The translations under genes were made by a program, and so were the position numbers. Below are positions 52,884-62,284 of a stretch of DNA of 64,000 nt, piece after piece. Location: positions 16,263 to 80,262 of the forward strand of contig NZ_MU078698.1 in assembly GCF_014078525.1 (NCBI RefSeq), written 5' to 3'. Positions within the stretch are counted from its first letter, which is position 1; every line of letters starts with the position of its first letter. This stretch comes from Nitrosopumilus sp. b3 (GTDB taxonomy: Archaea; Thermoproteota; Nitrososphaeria; Nitrososphaerales; Nitrosopumilaceae). Under the pieces are notes generated by a model. It saw nothing but the letters and a program-made list of their open reading frames with translations. It was not told the origin of the DNA and searched no databases.

Positions 52884-55049
52884 CTAATTTGTAGCCTCAA
52901 GTTTTTGTTGTTGAGATTGATAATTTTTCATTATTTTTTCTTCTCCACTGGTAATTTTGTATCGTTTAAGCATAGAAGAGTTTGCAATGACTGAAATTGA
53001 GCTTAGTGCCATTGCGGCTGCAGCAAAAATTGGACTCAGTAACCCTAGAGCAGCAACAGGTATTCCACCAGTATTGTATGCAAATGCCCAGAACAGGTTT
53101 TGCTTGATTTTTTTCATAGTTGCTCGACTCAATCGAATTGCACGAGAGACATCCATTAGATCATCTCTAATCAGGATAATTCCACCTGTTTCTTTTGCAA
53201 TGTCAGATCCACTCCCTATTGCTATCCCTATATCAGCTTGGGCCAAAGCAGGCGCATCGTTGATTCCATCCCCAACCATGGCAACAAATTTTCCTTGTAC
53301 TTGAAGTTTTTTGATTTCTTTGGCTTTATCTGCAGGTAAAACATTTGCAATAATCTTTTCAATGCCAACTCTTTTTGCTATTGCTTTGGCTGTTTTTTCA
53401 TTGTCACCTGTAATCATAATTGATTCAATTCCAAGATCTTTGAGTGCAATGATTGCCATCTGAGAAGTTTCCTTTAAAGAATCTGCAACTGCAATTATCC
53501 CCTCTATTTTATCATCAATTGCAATCATTATTGCAGTCTTTCCTTCAGATTCCAGTCTTTCCATATTTTGTTCAGCAAAACTAGTATCAATTCCAAACTG
53601 TTTCATCATCTGACGGTTTCCGTCATAGATTTTTTCCCCATGAACCTTACCTCTAACTCCCAAACCATTTAATGATTCAAATTCTTCAAGAGTTGTAAGA
53701 GGGATTTTCATTTCTTTTACTTTGTTTACAATTGCTTGAGCAATAGGATGTTCTGAACCTGATTCTACGGTTCCACCATATTCAAGAATTTGTCTTTCGC
53801 TTAGTTCGTTCAGAGATACAATATCTGTAACATCTGGTTCTCCCTTTGTTATGGTACCTGTTTTATCAAATACTATAGTGTTGATTTTTTGTGAACGTTC
53901 CAAGTATTCAGCACCTCGGATTAGAATTCCTGATTCTGCACCCTTTCCAACTCCAACCATCAATGCGGCAGGTGTGGCCACCCCAAGTGCACAAGGACAT
54001 GCAATAATCATTACGGCAACAAATGCTAGCATTCCTGCAATAAAATCACCCATAACAAAATACCATATCAGAAACGTTACAACAGCAGCACCTATAACGG
54101 ATGGAACAAATTTTGCTGCAATAGAGTCAGCCATTCGTTGTACTTTGGCAGTAGAAGATTGTGCTTGCTCTACAACATGAACAATTTGAGATAATGCAGT
54201 TTCCTTCCCTACTTTGGTTGCTTTGATGTGAAGTAATCCTTGTTTATTTACAGTAGCGCCAATGACTTGGTCACCTGGTTTTTTTCCTACAGGTAGGCTT
54301 TCCCCCGTTATCATTTTTTCATCAATTGATGACTCACCACTAATTATAATCCCATCAGTGGGAATTTTCTCTCCAGGCTTTACAATCATTATTTCGTCTA
54401 GTTTAATTTGGTTAGAGGGAATTTCAATTTCTGTTCCATCACGAATCACTCTTGCCATGGGCGGACTCAGATCAAGTAATTTTTTTACAGCAGATGAGCT
54501 TTTCTTTTTTATTGCCTCTTCCATGTATTTTCCTAAAAGAACAAAGGCAATAATTACAGCAGAAACTTCAAAGTAGACATATTTTTCTTCCCCAGGAATT
54601 AGATCAGGGAAAAACAAGACGATTGTACTGTAGATATATGCAGTAAGTGTTCCAATTGAAATTAACAAATCCATGTTTGCAGTTCTTTTAAGAATTGCAT
54701 GATATCCTCCAACATAGAACGTCCATCCGCCAATGAATTGTACTGGTGTCACAATTATGAACAAAAGTAAACCGTATGAAAGAAATGGTATCTCGGGAAA
54801 AGGAACCCATGTGACTGTGATTGCACCAGCGGCAACGCCAAGATAAAGGGCACCACGGATTATTGCAAGAGCTAAAGCTCCAGAGGTGGCCACATAGATT
54901 CGCTTCTTCATTCTCGAAAGTTCTTTTTCAGGCTCTGTGAAGGTTTTCTGGCAAGTAGGACTACAAAAGTAGAATTTTTTTCCACCAAAATCAGAAGACA
55001 GTCCTGTTTTTTCATTTACAATCATTCCGCATACTGGATCTTTTGCCAT
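52884..55049 (-). CDS. copA: Cu(+)-exporting P1B-type ATPase
   Basis: The 721-residue protein begins with a TRASH/YHS metal domain, [14 protein letters not shown] and [12 protein letters not shown] (C7, C29, C33). Eight TM helices follow, with the CPx motif ACPCALG (C351, C353), [22 protein letters not shown] (D395), SEHPIAQAI and [14 protein letters not shown]. It exports Cu+. Its promoter contains P2 and P1 palindromes and is duplicated at 58659. Confidence 0.95.
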   Translation of the reverse strand: MAKDPVCGMIVNEKTGLSSDFGGKKFYFCSPTCQKTFTEPEKELSRMKKRIYVATSGALALAIIRGALYLGVAAGAITVTWVPFPEIPFLSYGLLLFIIVTPVQFIGGWTFYVGGYHAILKRTANMDLLISIGTLTAYIYSTIVLFFPDLIPGEEKYVYFEVSAVIIAFVLLGKYMEEAIKKKSSSAVKKLLDLSPPMARVIRDGTEIEIPSNQIKLDEIMIVKPGEKIPTDGIIISGESSIDEKMITGESLPVGKKPGDQVIGATVNKQGLLHIKATKVGKETALSQIVHVVEQAQSSTAKVQRMADSIAAKFVPSVIGAAVVTFLIWYFVMGDFIAGMLAFVAVMIIACPCALGVATPAALMVGVGKGAESGILIRGAEYLERSQKINTIVFDKTGTITKGEPDVTDIVSLNELSERQILEYGGTVESGSEHPIAQAIVNKVKEMKIPLTTLEEFESLNGLGVRGKVHGEKIYDGNRQMMKQFGIDTSFAEQNMERLESEGKTAIMIAIDDKIEGIIAVADSLKETSQMAIIALKDLGIESIMITGDNEKTAKAIAKRVGIEKIIANVLPADKAKEIKKLQVQGKFVAMVGDGINDAPALAQADIGIAIGSGSDIAKETGGIILIRDDLMDVSRAIRLSRATMKKIKQNLFWAFAYNTGGIPVAALGLLSPIFAAAAMALSSISVIANSSMLKRYKITSGEEKIMKNYQSQQQKLEATN

Positions 55050-55120
55050 TTTAATCTCCGATAATTTTGATCAATATGATTCACCTTTTAACACAAATGA
55101 TGATTTTCATATTTGATTTC

Positions 55121-55137
55121 ATTTCTAAATTAGAAAT
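55121..55137. promoter_or_regulatory. Palindromic operator P2
   Basis: ATTTCTAAATTAGAAAT, eight paired bases around one central base, 72-88 bp before copA. Conserved in the second promoter copy. Confidence 0.6.
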
Positions 55138-55158
55138 TATCATATTTCAATACTGTGT

Positions 55159-55172
55159 TTTACAATTGTAAA
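55159..55172. promoter_or_regulatory. Palindromic operator P1 (perfect)
   Basis: TTTACAATTGTAAA, 110 bp before copA on one side and 67 bp before the UspA gene on the other. Confidence 0.75.
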
Positions 55173-55239
55173 GTTGATTTGATGTCAATGACGATAATCA
55201 TAAAAGCATTAAATTAACTTCAGACAAAAGCATTCAATC

Positions 55240-55674
55240 ATGTTGTTCCAAAATATTTTAGTGCCATGGGATGGGTCAAAATATTCCAATCATGCATTTA
55301 AGATTGCATTAGATGTGGCAAAAAAATATGATTCTAAAATCAATGTGGTTTCATGTCTAAGTCATGCAGATACAGGAGCGAGTTATTTGAATAACGGCAT
55401 AAATAAAGAAATTTTTAAAACTGCAAAAAATATCATAGGGGATAAAATGTCTGAACTAAAAGATGACGCAAAAAAAGCAGGAATTTCCACTTCTATTGAT
55501 GTATTCATTACAGATTCAACAGTAAAACAACTAGTTACATATGCAAAAGCAAACAAAGTTGATCTTGTTGTAATGGGATCTCATGGATTAACAGGATGGA
55601 AAAAAGTTTTGCTTGGAAGCGTTGCAAATGGGGTTTCACAACAAGTTCATTGCCCAGTGTTAATTGTAAGATAG
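55240..55674 (+). CDS. Universal stress protein UspA family
   Basis: The 144-residue protein has MLFQNILVPWDGSKYSNHAF and the signature VVMGSHGLTGWKKVLLGSVA with VSQQVHCPVLIVR; the G-x2-G-x9-G-S/V pattern is complete. It is divergent from copA and may share its operator. It starts a three-gene run with the membrane and nuclease genes. Confidence 0.9.
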   Translation: MLFQNILVPWDGSKYSNHAFKIALDVAKKYDSKINVVSCLSHADTGASYLNNGINKEIFKTAKNIIGDKMSELKDDAKKAGISTSIDVFITDSTVKQLVTYAKANKVDLVVMGSHGLTGWKKVLLGSVANGVSQQVHCPVLIVR

Positions 55675-55685
55675 TTTAAAAAATA

Positions 55686-56072
55686 ATGACCCTTACAAAG
55701 AAAACAAAATACGAAGTGTGGAGTTATCAACTTTCAATAATTGCTGGAGTTTTGATTTTACTTTCAGGAATTGTAATATCACAATGGCATTTGGCATTAT
55801 CATCTAATTTGACTTGGATGTTAGGCCCCACAAAACTTCTCACACCAAATCTTGAAACCATTATTTTAGCCTTGAGTATATGTGGTACTTTTGTCACTGT
55901 AGCAGGAATACTAATGAGAAAATTCAAAGTGACAAAAATGTTAGGGGTTATTGTTATTGTTTTTTCTGCAGTTAGCATTATCGAGATGGGGGGATTTTTT
56001 GTTGGAGGAGTAATTGGAATAATTGGAGGAATTATCGCATTTAAGGCAGAAACACCAAAGGTTTCTCAATGA
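55686..56072 (+). CDS. Four-TM membrane protein, 128 aa
   Basis: Four hydrophobic segments (about 15-32, 53-73, 80-98, 100-118) with a conserved-looking GGFFVGGVIGIIGGIIAFKA end. No catalytic residues. It lies 11 bp after UspA and overlaps the ATP-cone gene by 4 bp (ATGA). Confidence 0.65.
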   Translation: MTLTKKTKYEVWSYQLSIIAGVLILLSGIVISQWHLALSSNLTWMLGPTKLLTPNLETIILALSICGTFVTVAGILMRKFKVTKMLGVIVIVFSAVSIIEMGGFFVGGVIGIIGGIIAFKAETPKVSQ

Positions 56073-56884
56073 AAAAAATTCACATTATTAAGGCAGATGG
56101 ACGTAGAGTTCTTTTCGATCCTAACAAAATAATCAGAACATGTGTTAGGGCTGGTACAAGTAGAAAAGATGCCAAAAAAATTGCTAATGACACGATGAAT
56201 TTGATTCATAGTGGATTTAGTACAAAAGATGTGTATAGAATTGTACTGAAAAATATTTCAAAAATTAACAGAGGCAACATTATCAGTCACAAATATAGAT
56301 TAAAAGAGTCAATAATGAAAATGGGACCAGCAGGTTTTCCTTTTGAGTCATTTATCAGTCAAATTCTTTCAAATTATGGTTATGAAATTGAAGGAGTTCG
56401 TAAAGAAATCCATGGAAAATGTGGAAAGCATGAGATAGACGTGATTGCTAAACTAAAAGACAAAAGATTCATGGTAGAATGCAAATATCATCACAGAAGG
56501 GGAATACATACAAGCCTAAAGGAGTCTCTTTACACACATGCAAGATTTTTAGACTTACGTGAGAATTTTGATGAAGAGATTCTATCATGTAACACAAAAT
56601 TATCCGATGATGCACTTGAGTATGCTACTTGCATAGGCCAAAATTTGTTATGTTGGAAACACCCTTCAGGAGAAAGTTTAGAAAAAATGATTGACAAGAA
56701 AGGATTGTATCCAATTACACTGTTAAATCTCAATAAAATAGAGTTAAGGGCATTTTCTGACATCAAATTTATGATTGCAAAGGATCTTTTGACTGCTGAC
56801 TTGAAGCAACTTTCTAGAAAAACACACATTTCCTTACCTAGATTAAAAAGATTGCAAGATTTAGTTGGAGAGATTCTTATTTGA
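56069..56884 (+). CDS. ATP-cone fused to Mrr-like restriction endonuclease domain
   Basis: Residues 1-85 are an ATP-cone (IIKADGRRVLFDPNKIIRTC), the nucleotide-binding module of ribonucleotide reductases. Residues 88-145 are PD-(D/E)xK: FPFESFISQIL (E93), HEIDVIAKLK (D124), MVECKYHH (E137-x-K139). The rest is helical. A nucleotide-gated nuclease is implied. It is coupled to the four-TM gene. Confidence 0.8.
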   Translation: MKKIHIIKADGRRVLFDPNKIIRTCVRAGTSRKDAKKIANDTMNLIHSGFSTKDVYRIVLKNISKINRGNIISHKYRLKESIMKMGPAGFPFESFISQILSNYGYEIEGVRKEIHGKCGKHEIDVIAKLKDKRFMVECKYHHRRGIHTSLKESLYTHARFLDLRENFDEEILSCNTKLSDDALEYATCIGQNLLCWKHPSGESLEKMIDKKGLYPITLLNLNKIELRAFSDIKFMIAKDLLTADLKQLSRKTHISLPRLKRLQDLVGEILI

Positions 56885-58546
56885 CCAAATTTTATTTTTA
56901 AAATAAAGTAACCAAATCCCTGCAATACTGGATAGTATTATTCCTAATGTTAGATTAGTAGAATCTTCCATTGTATTGTTTTTTTCAATTTGTTTGATTT
57001 GAGATTTTTCATCATAGATCCTACCTGTGATGGGATTTATTAGAACTTCAGATGGATTGTACTGATCAGTTAAAAATGGAACATCTGATGTATCGATAAC
57101 TCCTTGATAGAAATGTTCTTGTTTGCTTAGCTCATTTACAAGATAATCCGATGGACTGTTTTTTGCTCTATCCAAAAATTCCATCCTATCAAAGAGATAT
57201 GGATTATTTGATGAAACTATCATTATGTTTTGAACGTTTGTAGGTCTTACTTCTGTTGGGAAAACATATGATACAGGAAATGTTTCTTTCATTGTTTTAT
57301 AGATAGATCTAATCAATTGAGAATGATTCCCTTCAAGAGAACCAATGAAATTGGATATAATAATACCATCTGATTCAAGTCGATCTTCAATAGTCTCAAA
57401 GAATTCACTGGTCATCAAATGATATGGAACATAGTTTGAGGAATATGCATCTAGAATAATCAAATCATATTTCTTGTCAAATGTCGAAAGATGATTTCGT
57501 GCATCATCATTGAATATTTGAAGTCTTGAATCATCTTTCAAGTAAAAATATGTCTTTGCGGTCTCAATTACATCTGAATCAATTTCAATGACATCTATTT
57601 TTGTATCAGGATATAATTCAAGAAAATTTTTGGGACCTGTAAATCCACCTCCACCAATAAATAGAACATTTGTTGCTGTAGGATTAAACAACATTCCTAG
57701 ATGAAAATACTCGGTATAATCTATTACCAAATCAAGAGGATCATTCAAATTCATTGAGCTATGTCTCATACCATCAAGATACAAACTCCGATTATCCCCA
57801 AATTCTACAACATCTAAATGACTGAAGAGAGTATCTTGTTCATAGATAAGAATACCATTATGTGGAAATGGGTGTACAGATAATGAAGACCAAGGCACAA
57901 TCAAAACAATTACTATTGCAACTGCAATGATTTTAGGCGTAATTTTTAGACCAATTAATGAGCTTGTAATCAATATAATTCCTAATCCAAAAATTATCTG
58001 ATTTACTGTAAGACTTGGAATCAAAACAAAGACGGTTACAAATGTACCAAAAATACTGCCTACAGTAGCAAGAGAATAGAGATTGCCTGAAACATTTCCA
58101 ATGTTTTGTAATGTGTTTGTTCCAAGCTTAATCACATATGGAGAAACAAATCCAAGTAAAACAGATGGAAGCATCAACAACAAAAAGGTTGCAATTAAAG
58201 GAGTGTATTGAGTTACAGGGAAAGCAGTCATAGAAAAATCAAGAATAGTGGAAGCAAAAAATGGAATCCCTACAATAAACAATCCAACTGAAAAAACAAT
58301 TGCACAAATCTTCTCAAGTTTTGGATTATTATCTGATACTCGACCTCCCAAAAAATAACCTAAACTTAAGCCACTCAAAATTATTCCAATAAGACTTCCC
58401 CATGTGTAAATGGTACTACCAAAGAAAGGAGTTAGAATTCTACTTGTAACGATCTCCAATGCCATTATGATTGCACCAGAAGTGAATGTGAGAATTTTTA
58501 ACTTCCACAATACATCTGAAGATGATTTAGAAACAGCAACGGTCAT
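56861..58546 (-). CDS. Membrane-fused spermidine-synthase-like protein
   Basis: The 561-residue protein has about nine TM helices (residues 15-235), then a spermidine synthase-type Rossmann domain: VLFIGGGGFTGPKNFLELYP, IDVIEIDSDVIETAKTYF, LIILDAYSSNYVPYHLMT. A final TM helix ends it. Polyamine synthesis is possible but these fusions lack proof. It converges with the nuclease gene (24-bp overlap). Confidence 0.85.
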   Translation of the reverse strand: MTVAVSKSSSDVLWKLKILTFTSGAIIMALEIVTSRILTPFFGSTIYTWGSLIGIILSGLSLGYFLGGRVSDNNPKLEKICAIVFSVGLFIVGIPFFASTILDFSMTAFPVTQYTPLIATFLLLMLPSVLLGFVSPYVIKLGTNTLQNIGNVSGNLYSLATVGSIFGTFVTVFVLIPSLTVNQIIFGLGIILITSSLIGLKITPKIIAVAIVIVLIVPWSSLSVHPFPHNGILIYEQDTLFSHLDVVEFGDNRSLYLDGMRHSSMNLNDPLDLVIDYTEYFHLGMLFNPTATNVLFIGGGGFTGPKNFLELYPDTKIDVIEIDSDVIETAKTYFYLKDDSRLQIFNDDARNHLSTFDKKYDLIILDAYSSNYVPYHLMTSEFFETIEDRLESDGIIISNFIGSLEGNHSQLIRSIYKTMKETFPVSYVFPTEVRPTNVQNIMIVSSNNPYLFDRMEFLDRAKNSPSDYLVNELSKQEHFYQGVIDTSDVPFLTDQYNPSEVLINPITGRIYDEKSQIKQIEKNNTMEDSTNLTLGIILSSIAGIWLLYFKNKIWSNKNLSN

Positions 58547-58661
58547 TTTGATTTAATATTGTTCAGACAAAACATAATATCAAGATATATCGGAATTTCT
58601 TTATTTGGTTTGAACGCATTTTTAATAACTTTCAATATGTTTTTCACAAAATTAAAAAAAC

Positions 58662-58675
58662 TTTACAATTGTAAA
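58662..58675. promoter_or_regulatory. Palindromic operator P1 (perfect)
   Basis: TTTACAATTGTAAA, 116 bp before the small TRASH gene and 115 bp before the spermidine-synthase-like start. Confidence 0.75.
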
Positions 58676-58696
58676 ACACAGTATTGAAATATGATA

Positions 58697-58713
58697 ATTT
58701 CTAATTTAGAAAT
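58697..58713. promoter_or_regulatory. Palindromic operator P2
   Basis: ATTTCTAATTTAGAAAT, same position relative to P1 as at copA (centres ~37 bp apart). Confidence 0.6.
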
Positions 58714-58791
58714 GAAATCAAATATGGAAATCATCAGTTGTATTAATTACCAACAGAGAGGATTAATGGATATGTTTGAGGTGCAAATATA

Positions 58792-58953
58792 ATGTTTGGA
58801 TTCAAAAAACATTGTCCAATATGTGGAATGGATGCAGATGAATCTAGCATCAAAAGATTTAGAAAACATTTTTGTTCAAATACATGTGTTGAAAAATATT
58901 TGGAGAAAAAAGCAAAAGAAAAACATGACAAACCTAGGGGTGGTTGTTGTTAG
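58792..58953 (+). CDS. Small TRASH-type metal-binding protein, 53 aa
   Basis: HCPICGMDADE and FRKHFCSNTCVEKY form a TRASH/YHS-like site (C8, C11, C28, C32), and the protein ends GGCC. It resembles the N-terminal metal domain of CopA. With the duplicated copA promoter in front of it, a copper chaperone or buffer role is likely. ATG start. Confidence 0.7.
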   Translation: MFGFKKHCPICGMDADESSIKRFRKHFCSNTCVEKYLEKKAKEKHDKPRGGCC

Positions 58954-58987
58954 TGCAACATGTATACCCTAAAAATGGATACTGAAC

Positions 58988-60280
58988 ATGCAAAAACAGA
59001 GCTTCACCACACAATACTATGATTATTTATCAAAGTGGAATACTTTTTCCTTAGAATACTATTCATCTTTTTTTAATTCAATCTCAAAATCATCAAGTTC
59101 TATACCAAATAAGAGAATTTCAAAAGAAACAATAGATGTCACACGAAAGTCTTTTGATAAAACCTTACGTGGAGAACTCCGAAAAGAGAAATTTTGTTCT
59201 AGTCTTGCAGACTATTTAGATGCCACATTATCCCTCTTCAAATATTTTGGAATAAATCGTTCTTATCAGAATTTTATGGATAATTTTGCAGCTTGGAATA
59301 AACTGCTAGAGCCTATGCGTGATAACATCAACAGAAGTCCATCTGAGATAATCAAAATGCATGACGGATTTCAGATTATTCACTACAAACCAATAGTCAA
59401 AAAAAGATTTGCAACTCCAATACTTGTTGTGTATTCATTGATTAACAGACATTACATTTTAGATTTATTTCCAAAGGTAAGTGTGATTAAAAATTTGTTG
59501 GAACAGGGTTTTGATGTTTATGCTACTGATTGGGCAACGCCTGACTCTTCTATTAAAAAAATGACACTTGAAGATCACATACAACACTGCGTAGATGAAT
59601 CAGTAAAGAAAGTACTGGAGGTATCTGGTCAACAGAAGATATCTCTTTTTGGTTATTGCTGGGGCGGAATTTTTGCATTAGGTTACGCATCAATACATCC
59701 AGAAATAGTAAAGAATTTGATTCTTCATGCCACTCCTATAGATTTTGAAAAATCAGATACTGTCATTGAAAACTTTACAAGACATATTGATGCTGATCAT
59801 CTTGTAGATACTCTAGGAAATGTGCCAGGATCTTTGATCAACATGGCATTTATTTTAAGAAATCCTGTTGATGCAGTTTTAAAGTACTGGACATTTTTTA
59901 GCAAACCACGAAATCCTGAAGAAATAATGCAATTTTTTGCAATTGAAACATGGCTGTATGACAGCAGACCTATCATAGGGGAGATTTACAGGGAGATTGT
60001 AAATAAAATTTACAAGAAGAATTTACTGATCAAAAACGAATTAAACGTAGGTTCTGAAAAAATTGACCTAAACAATCTAACTATGCCAGTTCTTAATATT
60101 GTTGGATTAAAGGATGACTTGGTGCCTCCGGAATCCAGCAGATCCGTTATGAACAACATCCAAAGTACAGATAAGCAATTAATTGAATTTCCAACAGGGC
60201 ATGTAGGCTTGTGCATAAGCAAAAAAGCCCATGCGAAATTATGGCCTGATGTAACAAAATGGCTTGGCAAAAGATCCTAG
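58988..60280 (+). CDS. phaC: Polyhydroxyalkanoate synthase PhaC (class III-like)
   Basis: The 430-residue alpha/beta-hydrolase has the lipase-box-like SLFGYCWGGIF (nucleophile C224), GLKDDLVPP (catalytic Asp) and PTGHVGLCIS (H405). It polymerises hydroxyacyl-CoA into storage polyester. Class III enzymes need PhaE; no PhaE is seen here. An N-terminal extension of ~70 residues exceeds the usual length. Confidence 0.9.
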   Translation: MQKQSFTTQYYDYLSKWNTFSLEYYSSFFNSISKSSSSIPNKRISKETIDVTRKSFDKTLRGELRKEKFCSSLADYLDATLSLFKYFGINRSYQNFMDNFAAWNKLLEPMRDNINRSPSEIIKMHDGFQIIHYKPIVKKRFATPILVVYSLINRHYILDLFPKVSVIKNLLEQGFDVYATDWATPDSSIKKMTLEDHIQHCVDESVKKVLEVSGQQKISLFGYCWGGIFALGYASIHPEIVKNLILHATPIDFEKSDTVIENFTRHIDADHLVDTLGNVPGSLINMAFILRNPVDAVLKYWTFFSKPRNPEEIMQFFAIETWLYDSRPIIGEIYREIVNKIYKKNLLIKNELNVGSEKIDLNNLTMPVLNIVGLKDDLVPPESSRSVMNNIQSTDKQLIEFPTGHVGLCISKKAHAKLWPDVTKWLGKRS

Positions 60281-60313
60281 AAATATGATCAATGGAGATA
60301 TGATAATTTGCAC

Positions 60314-60751
60314 ATGTTAGTTCACCTACTTGTAATATCAGCAGGGATACTGCTGATAGGAACTGTAGTGATTTTTCTAATTGAATCGCCACATGAAGAT
60401 TCAGAGATTAAAACAATGCTTGATGCGATATGGTGGACAGCAGCTACTGTTACTACAGTTGGTTATGGGGATGTGGTCCCAATAACAGATTTGGGAAGAA
60501 TGATTGGTGTTGTCTTTATGTTTATTGGAATTTCAATATTGGGAATTTTTATTTCTACTATTGGTGCATCATTAATTCGTACACGACTTATTCATGGAAA
60601 ACAAGACATGACAAACGAAGAACAACATGAAAAGATTATGAAAAGAATTCAAAAATTGGAAGAAACTAGTAAAGAAGACAAAGAAAATATTTTGTCAAAG
60701 CTTAAAGAAATCCAAGATTCGATGAAACATACTTCAAAAAATTCTGACTAA
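60314..60751 (+). CDS. Two-TM potassium channel
   Basis: The protein has TM1 (about 5-22), a pore helix and filter TVTTVGYGDVVP (TVGYGD), TM2 (about 60-80) and a charged coiled-coil tail (EEQHEKIMKRIQKLEETSKE). It likely forms a tetrameric K+ channel. An in-frame TTG at 60308 could start it. Confidence 0.88.
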   Translation: MLVHLLVISAGILLIGTVVIFLIESPHEDSEIKTMLDAIWWTAATVTTVGYGDVVPITDLGRMIGVVFMFIGISILGIFISTIGASLIRTRLIHGKQDMTNEEQHEKIMKRIQKLEETSKEDKENILSKLKEIQDSMKHTSKNSD

Positions 60752-60939
60752 TTTGTAATAGAAATATCTTCAGATCATAATGAAATTCATAGATACAAGA
60801 AATTACAAAACATACAGTAAGACATTATTTTGTTAAAATAATAAACAGAATAATAATGGATAAATCTTCAAAGTACCATCAGTTTTCATTTTTTATATAA
60901 TAATCAATAGGAATTTCACAAAAACTAGAAAACATAATG

Positions 60940-61638
60940 TTATTTTTGGACAATTCTTCTATTTCTTGCTCTTACAACTTTGATGTAAGAGGAAATTTGT
61001 AAAGCAAGAACAGTAATGCTCATTAGAATAAATGGTATTACAAATGTGCTTTGAGGAGGTACTGTTTTGTGAAAAGATTCTGTATAGTGAATAAAAAGAA
61101 AATATGATGTATGAATGGCAACAAGATAAAAAACAATATGCGAGCCAGTGTGAATCCATTTCCAAGATGATGCACCTAACCATTTCATTGCTCTATTGGA
61201 TGAAGTAATGGCCAGAATTACAATCCACAAAAATGCTACAAATCCTAATGTATTTGCAAGTCCAAACCCAGGTTCTAATCGTGCAATTCTGCCTAATTGA
61301 GGAATAAACTCATATCCAAAAAACTTTGCAACATCCCAATTTGCCCATCCATTTGCAATTAAGATGCCATGAATGATTGCCAATACTGCAAACCAGATTC
61401 CAATTTCTCTTCTCCATGAAAGTAAAAAAATTGAATGTGACCACAATTTACTTAATGGCCCAATAATCAGAGTCATAAAGAGTAATGAATACCCGGCATC
61501 ACCAAAAGCACGCCATAATCTCATATCTTCATTCCAGTCATAGTGAGCTAACCAAAAAACAAATGTTAGAGAAATTGCAATTGTCCCTATTAGCAGGTGT
61601 CGTGTTACAAAATTATTTTTAATTTTTAATTTATTCAT
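60940..61638 (-). CDS. Ferric-reductase-like / MsrQ-type heme membrane protein
   Basis: The 232-residue protein has about six TM segments with heme-ligand candidates: WRREIGIWFAVLAIIHG, WKWIHTGSHIVFYLVAIH. This is the ferric reductase-like transmembrane domain (YedZ/MsrQ type). It may pass electrons across the membrane. A near-palindromic P1 site is ~93 bp upstream. Confidence 0.82.
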   Translation of the reverse strand: MNKLKIKNNFVTRHLLIGTIAISLTFVFWLAHYDWNEDMRLWRAFGDAGYSLLFMTLIIGPLSKLWSHSIFLLSWRREIGIWFAVLAIIHGILIANGWANWDVAKFFGYEFIPQLGRIARLEPGFGLANTLGFVAFLWIVILAITSSNRAMKWLGASSWKWIHTGSHIVFYLVAIHTSYFLFIHYTESFHKTVPPQSTFVIPFILMSITVLALQISSYIKVVRARNRRIVQK

Positions 61639-61730
61639 TTTTTAATCAAAACCATAATAATATTTTTTAATTTTTTATGATAGAAATCAATACACTTAAG
61701 AAAAAATCAAATCATACTTAATGATGTAAG

Positions 61731-61744
61731 TTTACAACTGTAAA
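61731..61744. promoter_or_regulatory. Operator P1, one mismatch
   Basis: TTTACAACTGTAAA, 93 bp before the ferric-reductase-like gene and at the 3' end of the 65-aa gene. Confidence 0.6.
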
Positions 61745-61748
61745 GAAA

Positions 61749-61946
61749 TCAAGTTGTTAATTCGGGCTTTAGACTCCAAGCAACTCCCAACATTACAAAT
61801 GGAATAGACATGATTCCAATTATTCCCAATATTGTAAAAAAAGAAGATTCCGAAACGTCAGGATTGTTAACAATCCAAGGTAATGGTAATGTTATGATGA
61901 ACCAAATTAATCCAAGTAAAATAATTGTTTTTTTATTAATTTTCAA
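61749..61946 (-). CDS. Small two-TM membrane protein, 65 aa
   Basis: Hydrophobic segments at about 8-24 and 37-56, with a short loop VNNPDVSESS. No motif. P1 sites lie on both sides, so co-regulation with the reductase-like gene is possible. Confidence 0.6.
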   Translation of the reverse strand: MKINKKTIILLGLIWFIITLPLPWIVNNPDVSESSFFTILGIIGIMSIPFVMLGVAWSLKPELTT

Positions 61947-61985
61947 TTGTATAATTTATGATTAACATGTATTAATTTAATTCAC

Positions 61986-61999
61986 TTTACAAATGTAAC
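61986..61999. promoter_or_regulatory. Operator P1, degenerate
   Basis: TTTACAAATGTAAC, in the gap between the 65-aa gene and the zinc-ribbon gene, 43 bp before the latter. Confidence 0.5.
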
Positions 62000-62042
62000 A
62001 TAGCCTAGTTAAATATCGAAAAAATATCCAAGTAACTATAAC

Positions 62043-62264
62043 ATGGTAAGTACATGTAAAGGAATTTGTGTTAAATTCAAAGCTATAGGGTATGAAGGGC
62101 GACACAGATATGAAAATGGGCAAAAAATGTGTCCAGTATGTGAAGAATTTCTAACATATGCAGGAGTGAGATGCCCTTGTTGTAGTGTAAAATTACGCAT
62201 TACACCAAGAGGAAATAAAGCTAGAAGAGAAATACATGAAAAAAGAAACTGTGTTTGGTATTAA
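62043..62264 (+). CDS. Small double zinc-ribbon protein, 73 aa
   Basis: Cys groups at residues ~5-9, CPVCEEF, and RCPCCSVKLRI with a basic tail; paralogue of the gene at 41493. Its P1-type site suggests metal regulation. Function unknown; could be the regulator's partner or a nucleic-acid binder. Confidence 0.7.
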   Translation: MVSTCKGICVKFKAIGYEGRHRYENGQKMCPVCEEFLTYAGVRCPCCSVKLRITPRGNKARREIHEKRNCVWY

Positions 62265-62284
62265 TCACGTAATCTAAAAATATA

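Larger units (their letters stand above)
55088..55175. repeat. 88-bp promoter repeat, copy at copA (inverted to 58659-58746)
   Basis: 85 of 88 bases match 58659-58746 in reverse-complement orientation. It lies 39 to 126 bp before the copA start and holds P1 and P2. Outside the block the leaders differ. Confidence 0.9.
58659..58746. repeat. 88-bp promoter repeat, copy at the small TRASH gene
   Basis: Reverse-complement copy of 55088-55175 with three mismatches. It ends 45 bp before the ATG at 58792. Contains P1 and P2. Confidence 0.9.
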
